Below, piece by piece: positions 1-8,755 of a stretch of DNA of 64,000 nucleotides. Location: assembly GCF_030409225.1 (NCBI RefSeq), contig NZ_JAUFPK010000007.1:1-64000 (forward strand). The letters run 5' to 3'. A program made the translations under genes and the position numbers. This stretch comes from Aquisalimonas lutea (GTDB lineage Bacteria; Pseudomonadota; Gammaproteobacteria; Nitrococcales; Aquisalimonadaceae). The notes beneath the pieces were generated by a model. The model searched no databases, was not told where the DNA came from, and saw only the letters and a program-made list of their open reading frames with translations. Each line of letters opens with the position of its first letter. The stretch's first letter is position 1.

Positions 1-441
1 CAGCGCCGGCGCCAGCGACTCCGGCCAGCCGAGAAAGGCGCACTGGGCGCGGGCGGCGAACGGGCGAGCGAGCGCGTCCATGCACTCGACCTGGTGATCG
101 CCGCGAAGACCGTCGACAAGCCCGGCGGCGATGGCACGGACCGCCGGCTCGAGACGGCCGATGGGCTCGGCGTCGAAATAGGGTTCGATAAGCCGGCGGA
201 ACGGCGTGTGCTCGGGCGGGTCCATGCCGTTGGGCACGGACAGGTGCCGGGAGACGTAGTTGCTGAACGTCTCCGGGTCGTGGAGCACGTCGACGACGTC
301 GTGGTGCCGGAACAGCGTCCAGCCCTGGAGCGTACTGTAGGCCACGGGGCACCGCTGCCGCATGGCGTCGTAGGCGGCGCGCTGATCGGCGTCGACCTCC
401 GGCGAGGCAGGCGACCAGTCCTGGGATCGGGATGGCGGCAT
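1..441 (-). CDS. Cytochrome P450, N-terminal part (cut by window start)
   Basis: The first 147 codons of a cytochrome P450 read into the left edge of the window, so the heme-binding cysteine region is not present. Visible hallmarks of the bacterial class are the early segment with a WTLFRHHDVV stretch, a YVSRHLSVPNGMDPPEHTPFRRL region (around residues 70-90) in which the PPEHTxxR motif typical of helix C is clear, and a following segment resembling YFDAEPIGRLEP. Such enzymes are soluble heme monooxygenases that need a ferredoxin and reductase; the substrate cannot be guessed. The ATG at 441 has a GGAG six bases upstream and no in-frame rival further out looks better. The gene is transcribed away from the glt operon's end and lies 90 bases beyond it. 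Confidence 0.85.
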   Translation of the reverse strand, partial: MPPSRSQDWSPASPEVDADQRAAYDAMRQRCPVAYSTLQGWTLFRHHDVVDVLHDPETFSNYVSRHLSVPNGMDPPEHTPFRRLIEPYFDAEPIGRLEPAVRAIAAGLVDGLRGDHQVECMDALARPFAARAQCAFLGWPESLAPAL

Positions 442-531
442 GACGTCTCCGCGGGGCCGCTGCCTTGGCGGGCGTTGCCCGCCGACCCACGCATCCTAAG
501 GCGTTCCATGCGGCCATGGATTTGACGAAAA

Positions 532-753
532 TCAAGAGCGCGCCTCGGGATCCCGTTGCGGGGGTTCGCCGTCCGCGCAGCGCTTGCACCACAGGCGGTA
601 GCCCAGCATGTTGCGCCGGCCGCGCCTGGTGATCACCCAGGGCCTCTGCACCCAGGGCGGCCGGTGGCGGACGTGGCGGGTATGGCCGCACTCCAGGTCC
701 GCCACCCAGTGGCCTTCGTCGTCGGTATGGAAGTCGACGATGCGCTGTTGCAT
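532..753 (-). CDS. DUF3565 family small protein
   Basis: A 73-residue protein of the DUF3565 family, recognisable by the pattern IVDFHTDDEGHWVADLECGH, the HVRHRPPW stretch and a late CKRC pair. The Cys and His residues (ECGHTRH and CKRC) could form a small metal site, but no function is established for the family. The ATG at 753 is preferred because GGGGA lies just upstream and family members begin close to this residue; a GTG at 768 would add five residues. It is the last gene of the gltB-gltD operon, starting about 20 bases after gltD, so it should be co-expressed with glutamate synthase. Confidence 0.75.
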   Translation of the reverse strand: MQQRIVDFHTDDEGHWVADLECGHTRHVRHRPPWVQRPWVITRRGRRNMLGYRLWCKRCADGEPPQRDPEARS

Positions 754-772
754 GCCGTCCCCGCTCACGGGT

Positions 773-2284
773 TCAGCCCGCCGCTCCCAGCGGGGCCCAG
801 CCGTCGGCGCGCAGGGGCCGGTTGCGCGTGCGCAGACTGGCGGGCAGGGCCGAGTGGCCCGTCAGGTGGATGTCCATGTGGCGCGCCAGGTCCCGTCCTT
901 CGCCGATGGCCCATACCAGCAGCGAGTGGCCCATGGCGGCGTCGCCGCCGGCGAAGACGCCGGGGATGCTGGTGGCCATGCAGGCATCGGTGTGGATGGT
1001 ACCATCGGTCGCAATGGCCAGTTCCGGCGCGTCCAGGGTGTCCGTCTCCGGCCGCGCAAAGCCGGCGGCGATGAGCACCAGGTCCGCGGGCATGCGCACG
1101 TCGGGCTCCAGCACCTCCCGGTCGACGCGCCGGCCGGCGTCGTCGCGAATCCAGCGAACCCGCTCGGCCCGCAGGGTGTCCACCCGGCCGTCGCCGCTTT
1201 CATCGACAAAGGCGACGCTGTTGATGCTGAACACCTCCTCGCCGCCTTCCTTCTGGGCGTAGCTCTGCTTGTAGACCTTCAGCGGCAAGGGCCAGGGGTT
1301 GTCCGCCGGGCGATGGGCCGGCGGCTTGTCATTGATGCCGATCTGGATCACCCGCTCGGCCCCCTGGCGCAGGGCGGTGGCGACACAGTCCGCCCCGGTG
1401 TCGCCGCCGCCGAGCACCACCACCGAGCGGCCGGCGGCGTCGGGCTCGCCCGGCACGGCCTGGCCGGCCGCGACCCGATTGGCCCGGGTCAGGTAGGGCA
1501 TGGCGAACAGCACGCCCGCCAGCTCGCGCCCGGGAATGGGCACGTCCCGCGGGTGCTGGGCGCCGATGGTCAGGCCCACCGCATGATGCTCGCGCCGGAG
1601 GTCCTCCAGGCTGAGGTCGCGGCCGAGCTCCATGCCGCTGCGGAAGACGATGCCCTCGGCCTGCAGCTGCCGTATGCGGCGGTCCAGCCGCCACTTGGCG
1701 AACTTGAACTCCGGCAGGCCGTAGCGCACCAGGCCGCCGGGGGCGTCGTCGCGCTCGTAGACGGTCACCCGGTGGCCGGCGCGGTTGAGCTGCTGCGCTG
1801 CGGCCAGGCCCGCCGGGCCGCTGCCCACCAGCGCGACGCGGAAGCCGCTGCGGGCCGACGGCGGCTGCGGGACGATCCAGCCCTCGTCCCAGCCGCGGTC
1901 GACGATGGCCCGTTCCAGGTTCTTGATGGTCACCGGGGCGTCATTGTAGGCGAGGGTGCAGGCGTCCTCGCAGGGGGCCGGGCAGGCGTAGCCGGTGAGC
2001 TCGGGGAAGTTGTTGGTGGCGTGCAGGCGCTCCAGCGCCCGCTGCCAGTCGGCACGGCTGACCAGGTCGTTCCAGTCGGGGATGAGATTGCCGATGGGGC
2101 AGCCCGCACTGCAGGTCGGGACGCCGCAGTCCATGCAGCGGGTGGCCTGTTCCCGGAGCTGCTGCTCGGACCACTCCGGGGCGTAGATCTCGCCGTCATC
2201 CGCGACCCGCGCGGCCGGATCCCGGTCCGGTATGGCGGTGCGGGCGTAGCGCAGGTAGCCGTCGGGATGATTCTCGCTGCTCAT
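773..2284 (-). CDS. gltD: Glutamate synthase (NADPH) small subunit
   Basis: The 503-residue beta subunit of NADPH-dependent glutamate synthase, which takes electrons from NADPH through FAD and two iron-sulfur clusters to the large subunit for conversion of glutamine plus 2-oxoglutarate to two glutamates. Cluster cysteines are seen at residues 50, 53, 58 and 62 and at 101, 105 and 109. The FAD dinucleotide motif GSGPAG is at about 154-159 and the NADPH motif GGGDTG near 295. Length is close to the family norm. It follows gltB by 25 bases on the same strand and precedes the DUF3565 gene, so the three form one operon. Confidence 0.97.
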   Translation of the reverse strand: MSSENHPDGYLRYARTAIPDRDPAARVADDGEIYAPEWSEQQLREQATRCMDCGVPTCSAGCPIGNLIPDWNDLVSRADWQRALERLHATNNFPELTGYACPAPCEDACTLAYNDAPVTIKNLERAIVDRGWDEGWIVPQPPSARSGFRVALVGSGPAGLAAAQQLNRAGHRVTVYERDDAPGGLVRYGLPEFKFAKWRLDRRIRQLQAEGIVFRSGMELGRDLSLEDLRREHHAVGLTIGAQHPRDVPIPGRELAGVLFAMPYLTRANRVAAGQAVPGEPDAAGRSVVVLGGGDTGADCVATALRQGAERVIQIGINDKPPAHRPADNPWPLPLKVYKQSYAQKEGGEEVFSINSVAFVDESGDGRVDTLRAERVRWIRDDAGRRVDREVLEPDVRMPADLVLIAAGFARPETDTLDAPELAIATDGTIHTDACMATSIPGVFAGGDAAMGHSLLVWAIGEGRDLARHMDIHLTGHSALPASLRTRNRPLRADGWAPLGAAG

Positions 2285-2309
2285 GGTCTGCCTCGTTGTT
2301 CGTGCCGGC

Positions 2310-5300
2310 CTACGCCCGGTCCCGCACTTCCGGCTGGCGCGCTGCCGCCTCCGGCCCGGCGGCGAGTGCCGGCGGCAGGGGCATCCGCAGATCCTCGCCC
2401 CGGTGGACGGCTGCTGCCACCACGGCTTGATACGCCTCCGGGATGATCTTCACGAATTGCTCGACGGCCCCCGGCCAGTCGTCGAGCAGGGCCGTCGCCC
2501 GTGGGCTGCCGGTGGCCGCGGCATGGTTGCGCAGCAGCCGTTCCAGCAGGGCGCGGTCGCGCGCATCCGTGACCGGCTCGGGGTGGACCAGGGCGCAGTT
2601 GACGCGGTCGGCCACGGCGGTGTCATCGGCGAGCAGATAGGCCTCGCCGCCGCTCATGCCCGCGGCGAAGTTCGGCCCCACCGGGCCGAGCACGACCACC
2701 GCCCCGCCGGTCATGTACTCGCAGCCGTGGTGGCCCACGCCCTCCACGACGGCGACGGCCCCGGAATTGCGGACCGCGAAGCGCTCGCCGGCCTGTCCGT
2801 TGACATACAGCTCGCCCGCGGTCGCCCCGTACAGGGCGACATTGCCGATGGTGGCGGCACGCCCGGGCTCGTAGGCGGCATGCGCGGGCGGGCGCACGCT
2901 GATGCGCCCGCCCGACAGGCCCTTGCCGACATAGTCGTTGGCCGCCCCCGTGACGGCCAGGTGAACCCCGGCCGGCAGGAATGCGCCCAGGCTCTGGCCG
3001 GCCGTCCCCTGCAGACGGACATCCAGCGCCGCGCCCTGGCCGTCCGGTCTTCGCCGAAGCCAGTGGTAGCCGAGTCGCGTCCCTGCGGTACGGACCGTGT
3101 TGTCGATATCCATGCTGATCGGGCCGGTTGCCTCGCCGCCGAGCGCGGAGCCCGCCCGGGCCAGAAGGCCGGCGTCGGCCTGATCGGCGGCCCGCGCCGG
3201 GGGTGGGCCCTGTCGGCGCGGGGCGTCCACGGCCGGGGGCTGCTCCAGCAGGCCGCCCAGGTCCAGCAGGTCGGCCCGGGCATGGCCGGTGGGGCGCTGG
3301 CGCAGGCAGTCCAGCCGGCCGATAAGGTCCTCCAGCCGCCGGAAGCCCAGGGCGGCCATGTGCTCGCGCACCTCGGCGGCGACGAAGCGCAGATAGCTGG
3401 CCACGTGCTCCGGCTTGCCGGGGAAGCGCTTGCGCAGCTCCGGGTCCTGGGTGGCGATGCCCACGGAGCAGGTGTTGCAGTGGCACTTGCGCAGCATGAT
3501 GCAGCCCAGGGCGATCAGCGCGCCCATGCCGAAGCCGTAGTACTCGGCTCCCATGAGCGCGGCGACGACGACATCGCGCCCGGTCTTCAGGCCGCCGTCG
3601 GCACGCAGGTGGACCCGGGAGCGCAGGCGGTTGGCGACCAGCACCCGCTGGGCGTCCGTCAGCCCCATCTCCCAGGGCAGACCCGCCGAGCGGATGGAGG
3701 TCCGCGCCGCCGCACCCGTTCCGCCGGAATCCCCGGCGATGAGAATGCTGTCGGCGCCGGCCTTGGCAACGCCGGCGGCAATGGTGCCGACGCCGGCACT
3801 GGCCACGAGCTTGACCTGGATCTCCGCGCCCGGGCTGGCGCAGCGCAGGTCGTGGATGAGCTGGGCCAGGTCCTCGATGGAGTAGATGTCGTGGTGGGGC
3901 GGCGGCGAGATCAGCCCCACGCCGGGCGTGGTGTGCCGCAGGGACGCAATCAGGCCCTGCACCTTGTCCCCCGGCAGCTGTCCGCCCTCGCCGGGCTTGG
4001 CGCCCTGGGCGATCTTGATCTCCAGCTGCTCGGCCCGGGCCAGGTAGGCGGCGGTAACGCCGAAGCGGCCGCTGGCCACCTGCTTGTTGCGGCATTCGCG
4101 CTCCGTGCCGAAGCGCTCCGGCGGCTCGCCGCCCTCGCCGGAGTGGGCCACGCCGCCGACGTGGTTCATGCCGGCGGCCAGGGTCTCGTGGGCTTCCGGG
4201 CTGAGCGCGCCCAGGGACATGGCACCGGAGAAGAAGCGCCGGGTGATGGCCTCCACGGGCTCGACTTCCTCCAGGGGAATGGCCGAACCCGCCGGCACCA
4301 GGTCCAGCATGCCGCGCAGGCTCGACGGTGCGCCGTCGGGTGCGTTCACGCGATCGGCGAATTCCCGGTAGATGGCGGCGTTGTCCTGGCGCGCGGCGGC
4401 CTGGAGCAATCCCAGGGTATCCGGGTTCCAGTCGTGGTGCTCGGCGTCCCGGCGCCAGTAGTGCATGCCGCCCACGGGCAGGAAGACGGCGCCCGCGGGG
4501 CGCTCGCCGTAGGCCTCCCGGTGGCGGGCGCGCAGGTCGGCCTCCAGCTCGGCGAGGCCTGCGCCGCCCAGGCGTGAGGCCGTTCCGGTGAAGTGGCGGT
4601 CCACCAGGTCGCCGTCCAGCCCCAGGGCCTCGAACAGCTGCGCCCCCTTGTAGCTCTCCAGGGTGGCAATGCCCATCTTGGCCATGACCTTGCGCAGGCC
4701 GTTCTCCAGCGCCGCGATGTAGTGCCGTACGGCGGTTTCCGGATCGACATCGTCGTCCGTTGTGGCGGCCGCGGTGGCAAGGGCCAGGTAGGGGTGTATC
4801 GCGTCGGTGCCGTAGCCGAGCAGCGTGCACAGGTGGTGGACCGTGCAGGCATCGGCGGCCTCGAGGATCAGCGCGCAGCGCCCGCGCAACCCCCGGCGGA
4901 TCAGGTGCTGGTGCACCGCCGAGGCCGCCAGTAGACCCGGAATGGCGAGCCGATGCTCGCCGGCATCGCGATCGGAGAGCACCAGCAGCTCAGCGCCGTC
5001 GGCAGCGCGCGCGGCGGCCGCCTGGCAAAGGGTCTCCAGCGCCTCGGCCAGGGACTGCCCGGGCGGGAACGTCGTCGCCAGCGTTGCCGCGTGGAAGTCC
5101 TGGTTCTCCAGGGACCGCAGTGCGGCCACCTGCGCTTCCGTGAGCACGGGCGAGTCGATCTGGACGCGGCGGCAGTGCGCGGGGCCGTCGCCAAGGAGAT
5201 TGTGTTCCGGGCCGATGTGGGTCACCAGGGTGGTTACCCGCTCCTCGCGCAGGTAGTCGATGGCCGGATTGGAGACCTGGGCGAAGAGCTGCCGGAAGTA

Positions 5301-6827
5301 GTCCGGCAGCCGCGGCGTGGTGCGTGCCAGGGTCCCGGGAGGCGTGTCGTTGCCCATGGCGCCTACCGGGTCGGCGCCGTCGGCCACCATGGGCCGGATC
5401 ATGCGCTCCAGCTCCTCCACAGTGAAGCCCGCGGCGCGCTGACGCTGCACCATGTCGTCGACGGCCGCGACCCCCGTGTCCGTGGCCGCGTGATCGGCCA
5501 GGCGGACCCGGTGGTCGCCGAGCCAGTCCGCGTAGGGTCGCTCGGGAAACGTCGCGAATACCTCGCGGCCTTCGCGCAGCGTGCCCGCCGCGGGGTCGGT
5601 GACCAGCATCTGGCCGGGCCCCAGGCGGCCGCGGTGGATGATGTCCTCCGGGGGCGTGTCCAGTACTCCCGCCTCGCTGGCCAGGATCAGGCGGTCGTCC
5701 CGGGTGCGGTCGTACCGGCAGGGCCGGAAGCCGTTGCGGTCCAGCACGGCGGTGAGCTGCTCGCCGTCGGTGCCGACGATGAGGGCCGGCCCGTCCCAGG
5801 GCTCCATGAGCAGGCTGTGGTAGTCGTACCAGGCGCGGATCGCGGCCGGCAGCGTGGCGTCCTTGCGCCAGGCCTCGGGCACCATCATGCGCAGTGCGTG
5901 GGGCAGCGACCGGCCGCCCTGGCAGAGCAGGTCCAGGACCTCGTCGAGCAGGGCGGTGTCACTGCGTCCCGGGGTGACCAGCGGCCGGATGGCATCCAGG
6001 TGGGCGTCCAGGGCCGGGTGGCCGAGGTCCGCCTCGCGGGCGCGCATGCGGTTCAGGTTGCCGCGGTAGGTATTGATCTCGCCGTTGTGCACCAGCGTCC
6101 GGTACGGGTGCGCCAGCGGCCAGGAGCCGAGGGTGTTGGTGGAAAAGCGCGAATGCACCAGGGCCAGGGCGCTGGTGCAATCCGGGTCACCCAGGTCCGG
6201 GAAGTACGATCGCAGCTGACGGTTCGTCAGCAGGCCCTTGTAGACCAGGCGCCGGCGATCGAGGGAGCAGATATAGGTGGCATCCGCCGCGCCGGGGAGG
6301 CGCGTCGCCACGGCCTGCTCCAGGCGGCGGCGCAGGACGAACAGCTCGCGGTCCAGGGACGGGCCCCGGTGGCCGTCCACGTGGTCCAGCAGGACCTGTT
6401 GCACGGCGGGCTCGGAGGCGAGGGCGGTGGCACCCAGGGAGGCATTGTCCGTGGGTACGTCCCGCCAGCCCAGGATGCGGAATCCGGCCGCCTGCATGGT
6501 CGCGCGCATCTGCTCCTCCACCAGGCTGCGCAGGGCGCGGTCGGCGGGCAGGAACAGCTGGCCGACGGCATACGCATCCGGCGCCGGCAGCGGAAAGCGG
6601 GCCCGGAAGAAGGCGTCCGGCTTCTGGATCAGGATGCCGGCGCCGTCGCCGGTGCTGTCCTCGGCCCCCCGGGCGCCCCGGTGGTCGAGTCGCTCGAGGA
6701 CGCGCAGGGCGTCGTCAACCAGACCGCGGGACGGGCGCCCCCGGAGGTCGGCGACGGCACCGACGCCGCAATGGGCGCGGGGACGATCCGCGAGCCCGTC
6801 GCCGTTGGTTGTCCGGTGACTGTTCAT
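2310..6827 (-). CDS. gltB: Glutamate synthase (NADPH) large subunit
   Basis: The 1505-residue alpha subunit of glutamate synthase. It starts with a short propeptide and then Cys20 in CGVGAV, the nucleophile of the class II glutaminase domain that is normally exposed by cleavage. The central and FMN-binding synthase domains follow, including GEGGEPPERFG and the ammonia-tunnel region. The 3Fe-4S cysteines are in the segment CIMLRKCHCNTC, and the C-terminal glycine-rich beta-helix domain ends the protein. Length fits the family. The ATG at 6827 has GAGGT seven bases upstream. An nnrS gene ends 53 bases upstream on the same strand, an unusual neighbour that could allow read-through from a nitric-oxide-controlled promoter. 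Confidence 0.97.
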   Translation of the reverse strand: MNSHRTTNGDGLADRPRAHCGVGAVADLRGRPSRGLVDDALRVLERLDHRGARGAEDSTGDGAGILIQKPDAFFRARFPLPAPDAYAVGQLFLPADRALRSLVEEQMRATMQAAGFRILGWRDVPTDNASLGATALASEPAVQQVLLDHVDGHRGPSLDRELFVLRRRLEQAVATRLPGAADATYICSLDRRRLVYKGLLTNRQLRSYFPDLGDPDCTSALALVHSRFSTNTLGSWPLAHPYRTLVHNGEINTYRGNLNRMRAREADLGHPALDAHLDAIRPLVTPGRSDTALLDEVLDLLCQGGRSLPHALRMMVPEAWRKDATLPAAIRAWYDYHSLLMEPWDGPALIVGTDGEQLTAVLDRNGFRPCRYDRTRDDRLILASEAGVLDTPPEDIIHRGRLGPGQMLVTDPAAGTLREGREVFATFPERPYADWLGDHRVRLADHAATDTGVAAVDDMVQRQRAAGFTVEELERMIRPMVADGADPVGAMGNDTPPGTLARTTPRLPDYFRQLFAQVSNPAIDYLREERVTTLVTHIGPEHNLLGDGPAHCRRVQIDSPVLTEAQVAALRSLENQDFHAATLATTFPPGQSLAEALETLCQAAAARAADGAELLVLSDRDAGEHRLAIPGLLAASAVHQHLIRRGLRGRCALILEAADACTVHHLCTLLGYGTDAIHPYLALATAAATTDDDVDPETAVRHYIAALENGLRKVMAKMGIATLESYKGAQLFEALGLDGDLVDRHFTGTASRLGGAGLAELEADLRARHREAYGERPAGAVFLPVGGMHYWRRDAEHHDWNPDTLGLLQAAARQDNAAIYREFADRVNAPDGAPSSLRGMLDLVPAGSAIPLEEVEPVEAITRRFFSGAMSLGALSPEAHETLAAGMNHVGGVAHSGEGGEPPERFGTERECRNKQVASGRFGVTAAYLARAEQLEIKIAQGAKPGEGGQLPGDKVQGLIASLRHTTPGVGLISPPPHHDIYSIEDLAQLIHDLRCASPGAEIQVKLVASAGVGTIAAGVAKAGADSILIAGDSGGTGAAARTSIRSAGLPWEMGLTDAQRVLVANRLRSRVHLRADGGLKTGRDVVVAALMGAEYYGFGMGALIALGCIMLRKCHCNTCSVGIATQDPELRKRFPGKPEHVASYLRFVAAEVREHMAALGFRRLEDLIGRLDCLRQRPTGHARADLLDLGGLLEQPPAVDAPRRQGPPPARAADQADAGLLARAGSALGGEATGPISMDIDNTVRTAGTRLGYHWLRRRPDGQGAALDVRLQGTAGQSLGAFLPAGVHLAVTGAANDYVGKGLSGGRISVRPPAHAAYEPGRAATIGNVALYGATAGELYVNGQAGERFAVRNSGAVAVVEGVGHHGCEYMTGGAVVVLGPVGPNFAAGMSGGEAYLLADDTAVADRVNCALVHPEPVTDARDRALLERLLRNHAAATGSPRATALLDDWPGAVEQFVKIIPEAYQAVVAAAVHRGEDLRMPLPPALAAGPEAAARQPEVRDRA

Positions 6828-6880
6828 GGCCTACCTCGATTCAATGCCGGTGGTCCGCCCGGGGATGGCTCAGCGTCCCT

Positions 6881-8062
6881 TCAGCCGGGACGCCCGTCGA
6901 CGCGGGGGGCGGTGAGAATGGGGATATAGCGCACCAGGAACAGGCCGTATGCCGCGATCCACAGCGCGCCCGCGATACCCAGGCCGGTCTGCCACGGAAT
7001 GACCCCGAATCCGGCCGCAACCCGCGTGATCGCCGCCAGGTGGACTGCCGCGAATGCCGTCGCCATGCCGCGCGGCAGCTGCAGCGCCCGGCCCGTATGG
7101 CCGAGGGCGACCCGGCTGATGACCCCGAGAATGAGACCGCCCATGCCGCCCACCGCTATGGCGTGAACCCAGACGGTCGCGGGCCACCAGCCTGCAGCGC
7201 TGCCGGCAAGAAGCCACAGCGCGGCGGGGATCCACAGCATGGAGATGTGCAGGATCCACAGAAGCGGCTCGGACCGCACGCGCCAGCCCCGCCAGAGCAC
7301 GATGCGGGTCAGTGACACGGCTCCGGCGACCAGCGCCGTCGCCGCGATAGCCGGGCCGTTGCCGCTCAGCACGGCGAGCAGCGTGGCTCCCATGCTCGCG
7401 AGCACGCCCCATTCCAGGGCGGGGACGATACGGATGCCCTGGGTGGACAGACCGTGATTGCGCAGCCACGCCATGGAGAAGTTCGGCGTGATGCGCCCGC
7501 CGATGACCAGCATCAGCGTCATGGCGAGCACCAGCGCGGCGTCGATGAATGCGCCTTGAGGCCGCATGAAGAAGCCCAGCTGCATCACCCAGAGCAGCCC
7601 CAGCACGGCGAGGACGACAATCTGGCGCTTCTGCCTCGCCTGCCAGATGCGCCAGCCGGCGTCGGCCATGATCAGCGGCAGGAATGCGAGATTGACGCCG
7701 GCCGTCAGCCAGCCGGGCAACCCGTCGCCCACCGCCATGATGACCCGGCCGGCCAGCCATACCAGCCATATGGCGAGGAGCACATGCCCGTGGGTGCGCT
7801 GCGTTCCCGTCCACACGCACACGGCGGTCAGAAGGAAGCCGGCGATCGCCGCATGCAGAAAGGCGAACACCATCTCGTGCTGGTGCCAGTAGTAGCCGGG
7901 CAGCGCCAGGGGCAATGTCAGCGGACCGGACGCCACGGCGACCCAGGAGGGGATCCAGAACACCGAAAGCACGGCGAGGGAGAGGAAGAAGATGCGGAAC
8001 GGATAACTGAAGAGTTGCCACACACCGCGGCCGACACCTCTCAGGACCATGGCTCCATCCAT
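6881..8062 (-). CDS. nnrS: NnrS family heme/copper membrane protein (copy 1)
   Basis: A 393-residue polytopic inner-membrane protein of the NnrS family, which is induced by nitric oxide in many proteobacteria and protects cells during nitrosative stress; the biochemical activity is not settled. About 12 hydrophobic helices are visible. Family signatures are YYWHQHEMVFAFLHAAIAGF, in which the His and Glu residues are candidate heme or copper ligands, GGRITPNF, and a late GGLILGVISRVALGHTGR. The ATG at 8062 was chosen because GGAG lies eight bases upstream; the reading frame stays open to 8290, but the extra residues are not membrane-like and would run through the NsrR-type operator. The gene ends 53 bases before gltB. 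Confidence 0.93.
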   Translation of the reverse strand: MDGAMVLRGVGRGVWQLFSYPFRIFFLSLAVLSVFWIPSWVAVASGPLTLPLALPGYYWHQHEMVFAFLHAAIAGFLLTAVCVWTGTQRTHGHVLLAIWLVWLAGRVIMAVGDGLPGWLTAGVNLAFLPLIMADAGWRIWQARQKRQIVVLAVLGLLWVMQLGFFMRPQGAFIDAALVLAMTLMLVIGGRITPNFSMAWLRNHGLSTQGIRIVPALEWGVLASMGATLLAVLSGNGPAIAATALVAGAVSLTRIVLWRGWRVRSEPLLWILHISMLWIPAALWLLAGSAAGWWPATVWVHAIAVGGMGGLILGVISRVALGHTGRALQLPRGMATAFAAVHLAAITRVAAGFGVIPWQTGLGIAGALWIAAYGLFLVRYIPILTAPRVDGRPG

Positions 8063-8167
8063 CAGGAAGACTCCGAACGACCAGCGTGGTTGTGGTCGTC
8101 CCGGAACCGCCGCCGGGATACGTACGAATGGTGCGTTTGGGGAGTCATTGGTTGAGCTCGTCGTTAA

Positions 8168-8190
8168 AAGATGTATTTGAAATATACCTT
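8168..8190. promoter_or_regulatory. NsrR-type operator upstream of nnrS copy 1
   Basis: The site has half-sites ATGTA and TATAC separated by TTTGAAA, flanked by AAG and CTT. This closely follows the known NsrR consensus of gamma- and betaproteobacteria (AAGATGYATTTNAAATRCATCTT). NsrR is an iron-sulfur Rrf2-family repressor released by nitric oxide. The site lies about 106 bases upstream of the nnrS start in an AT-rich patch, the only one nearby. No nsrR gene is in the window. Confidence 0.75.
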
Positions 8191-8374
8191 TTGACTCGAA
8201 CTGACACAATATCGAGACTAGCCTGAAGACAGGCGGACGCCCCCGCTGCCCTGGTACACCGGTGGTCGGGAGCGCAGAAGGGGAGGGCAATGTCGTGTCG
8301 CGACGATGGCCCGGAAGATACTACCGGCCGGTGTCCGGAGGACGGCGTGCCGAGCGGAACGTCGGGCTGGTGCC

Positions 8375-8623
8375 ATGAATTCGGCCGAGGTTGTACACGC
8401 CAGTGAACGGCAGGAGGCCGATCGGATCGCCTTCGTGGAACAGGCTCACGGTACGGCCCATGCCCGGGTGTTTGCGGAACAGACGCTGCGCCTGTATCGG
8501 CGCGCCGTGGTGCAGAGAGCGGCACCGGCCGGCGAGAAGACCTTTCGCCTGCGTCTGCTGGGCTCCTATTGCTACCTCAAGCGCTACCTCGCGGGGAACT
8601 GCGGGAGCGATTCGTCGCGGTAA
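8375..8623 (+). CDS. Small hypothetical protein in the nitric-oxide block
   Basis: A possible 82-residue soluble protein read divergently from nnrS copy 1 and convergently with nnrS copy 2. I do not recognise the family with certainty. It is charged and probably helical, with a segment FAEQTLRLYRRAV and a tyrosine-rich end RLLGSYCYLKRYLA that looks like a conserved small-protein pattern. The frame extends upstream to 8306, but the ATG at 8375 begins the better-behaved sequence; no strong ribosome binding site precedes it. Codon use matches its neighbours. Sitting between two nnrS genes and downstream of an NsrR-type site, it could belong to the same regulon, but that is inference. Confidence 0.5.
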   Translation: MNSAEVVHASERQEADRIAFVEQAHGTAHARVFAEQTLRLYRRAVVQRAAPAGEKTFRLRLLGSYCYLKRYLAGNCGSDSSR

Positions 8624-8755
8624 TGCGTCGATAGCCAGCGTCCGGGCCGCTCGCCGGCGCGTCGGCTTGCTGCGCTTCCGGGTCGTCGAGGACCGTGCCG
8701 CTGCCCCCGGGGGCGGCGGTCGTTTCCCGATCGTCGCTGCCGGGCCTGCGCCCGG

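Noticed and set aside
608-2446. Long plus-strand ORF (612 codons) opposite gltD
   Set aside because: It is the antisense shadow of a GC-rich conserved gene; the protein has no recognisable domain while gltD on the other strand is certain.
4953-6929. Long plus-strand ORF (658 codons) opposite gltB
   Set aside because: Same cause: GC-rich antisense frame without family match, overlapping the full glutamate synthase domain structure.
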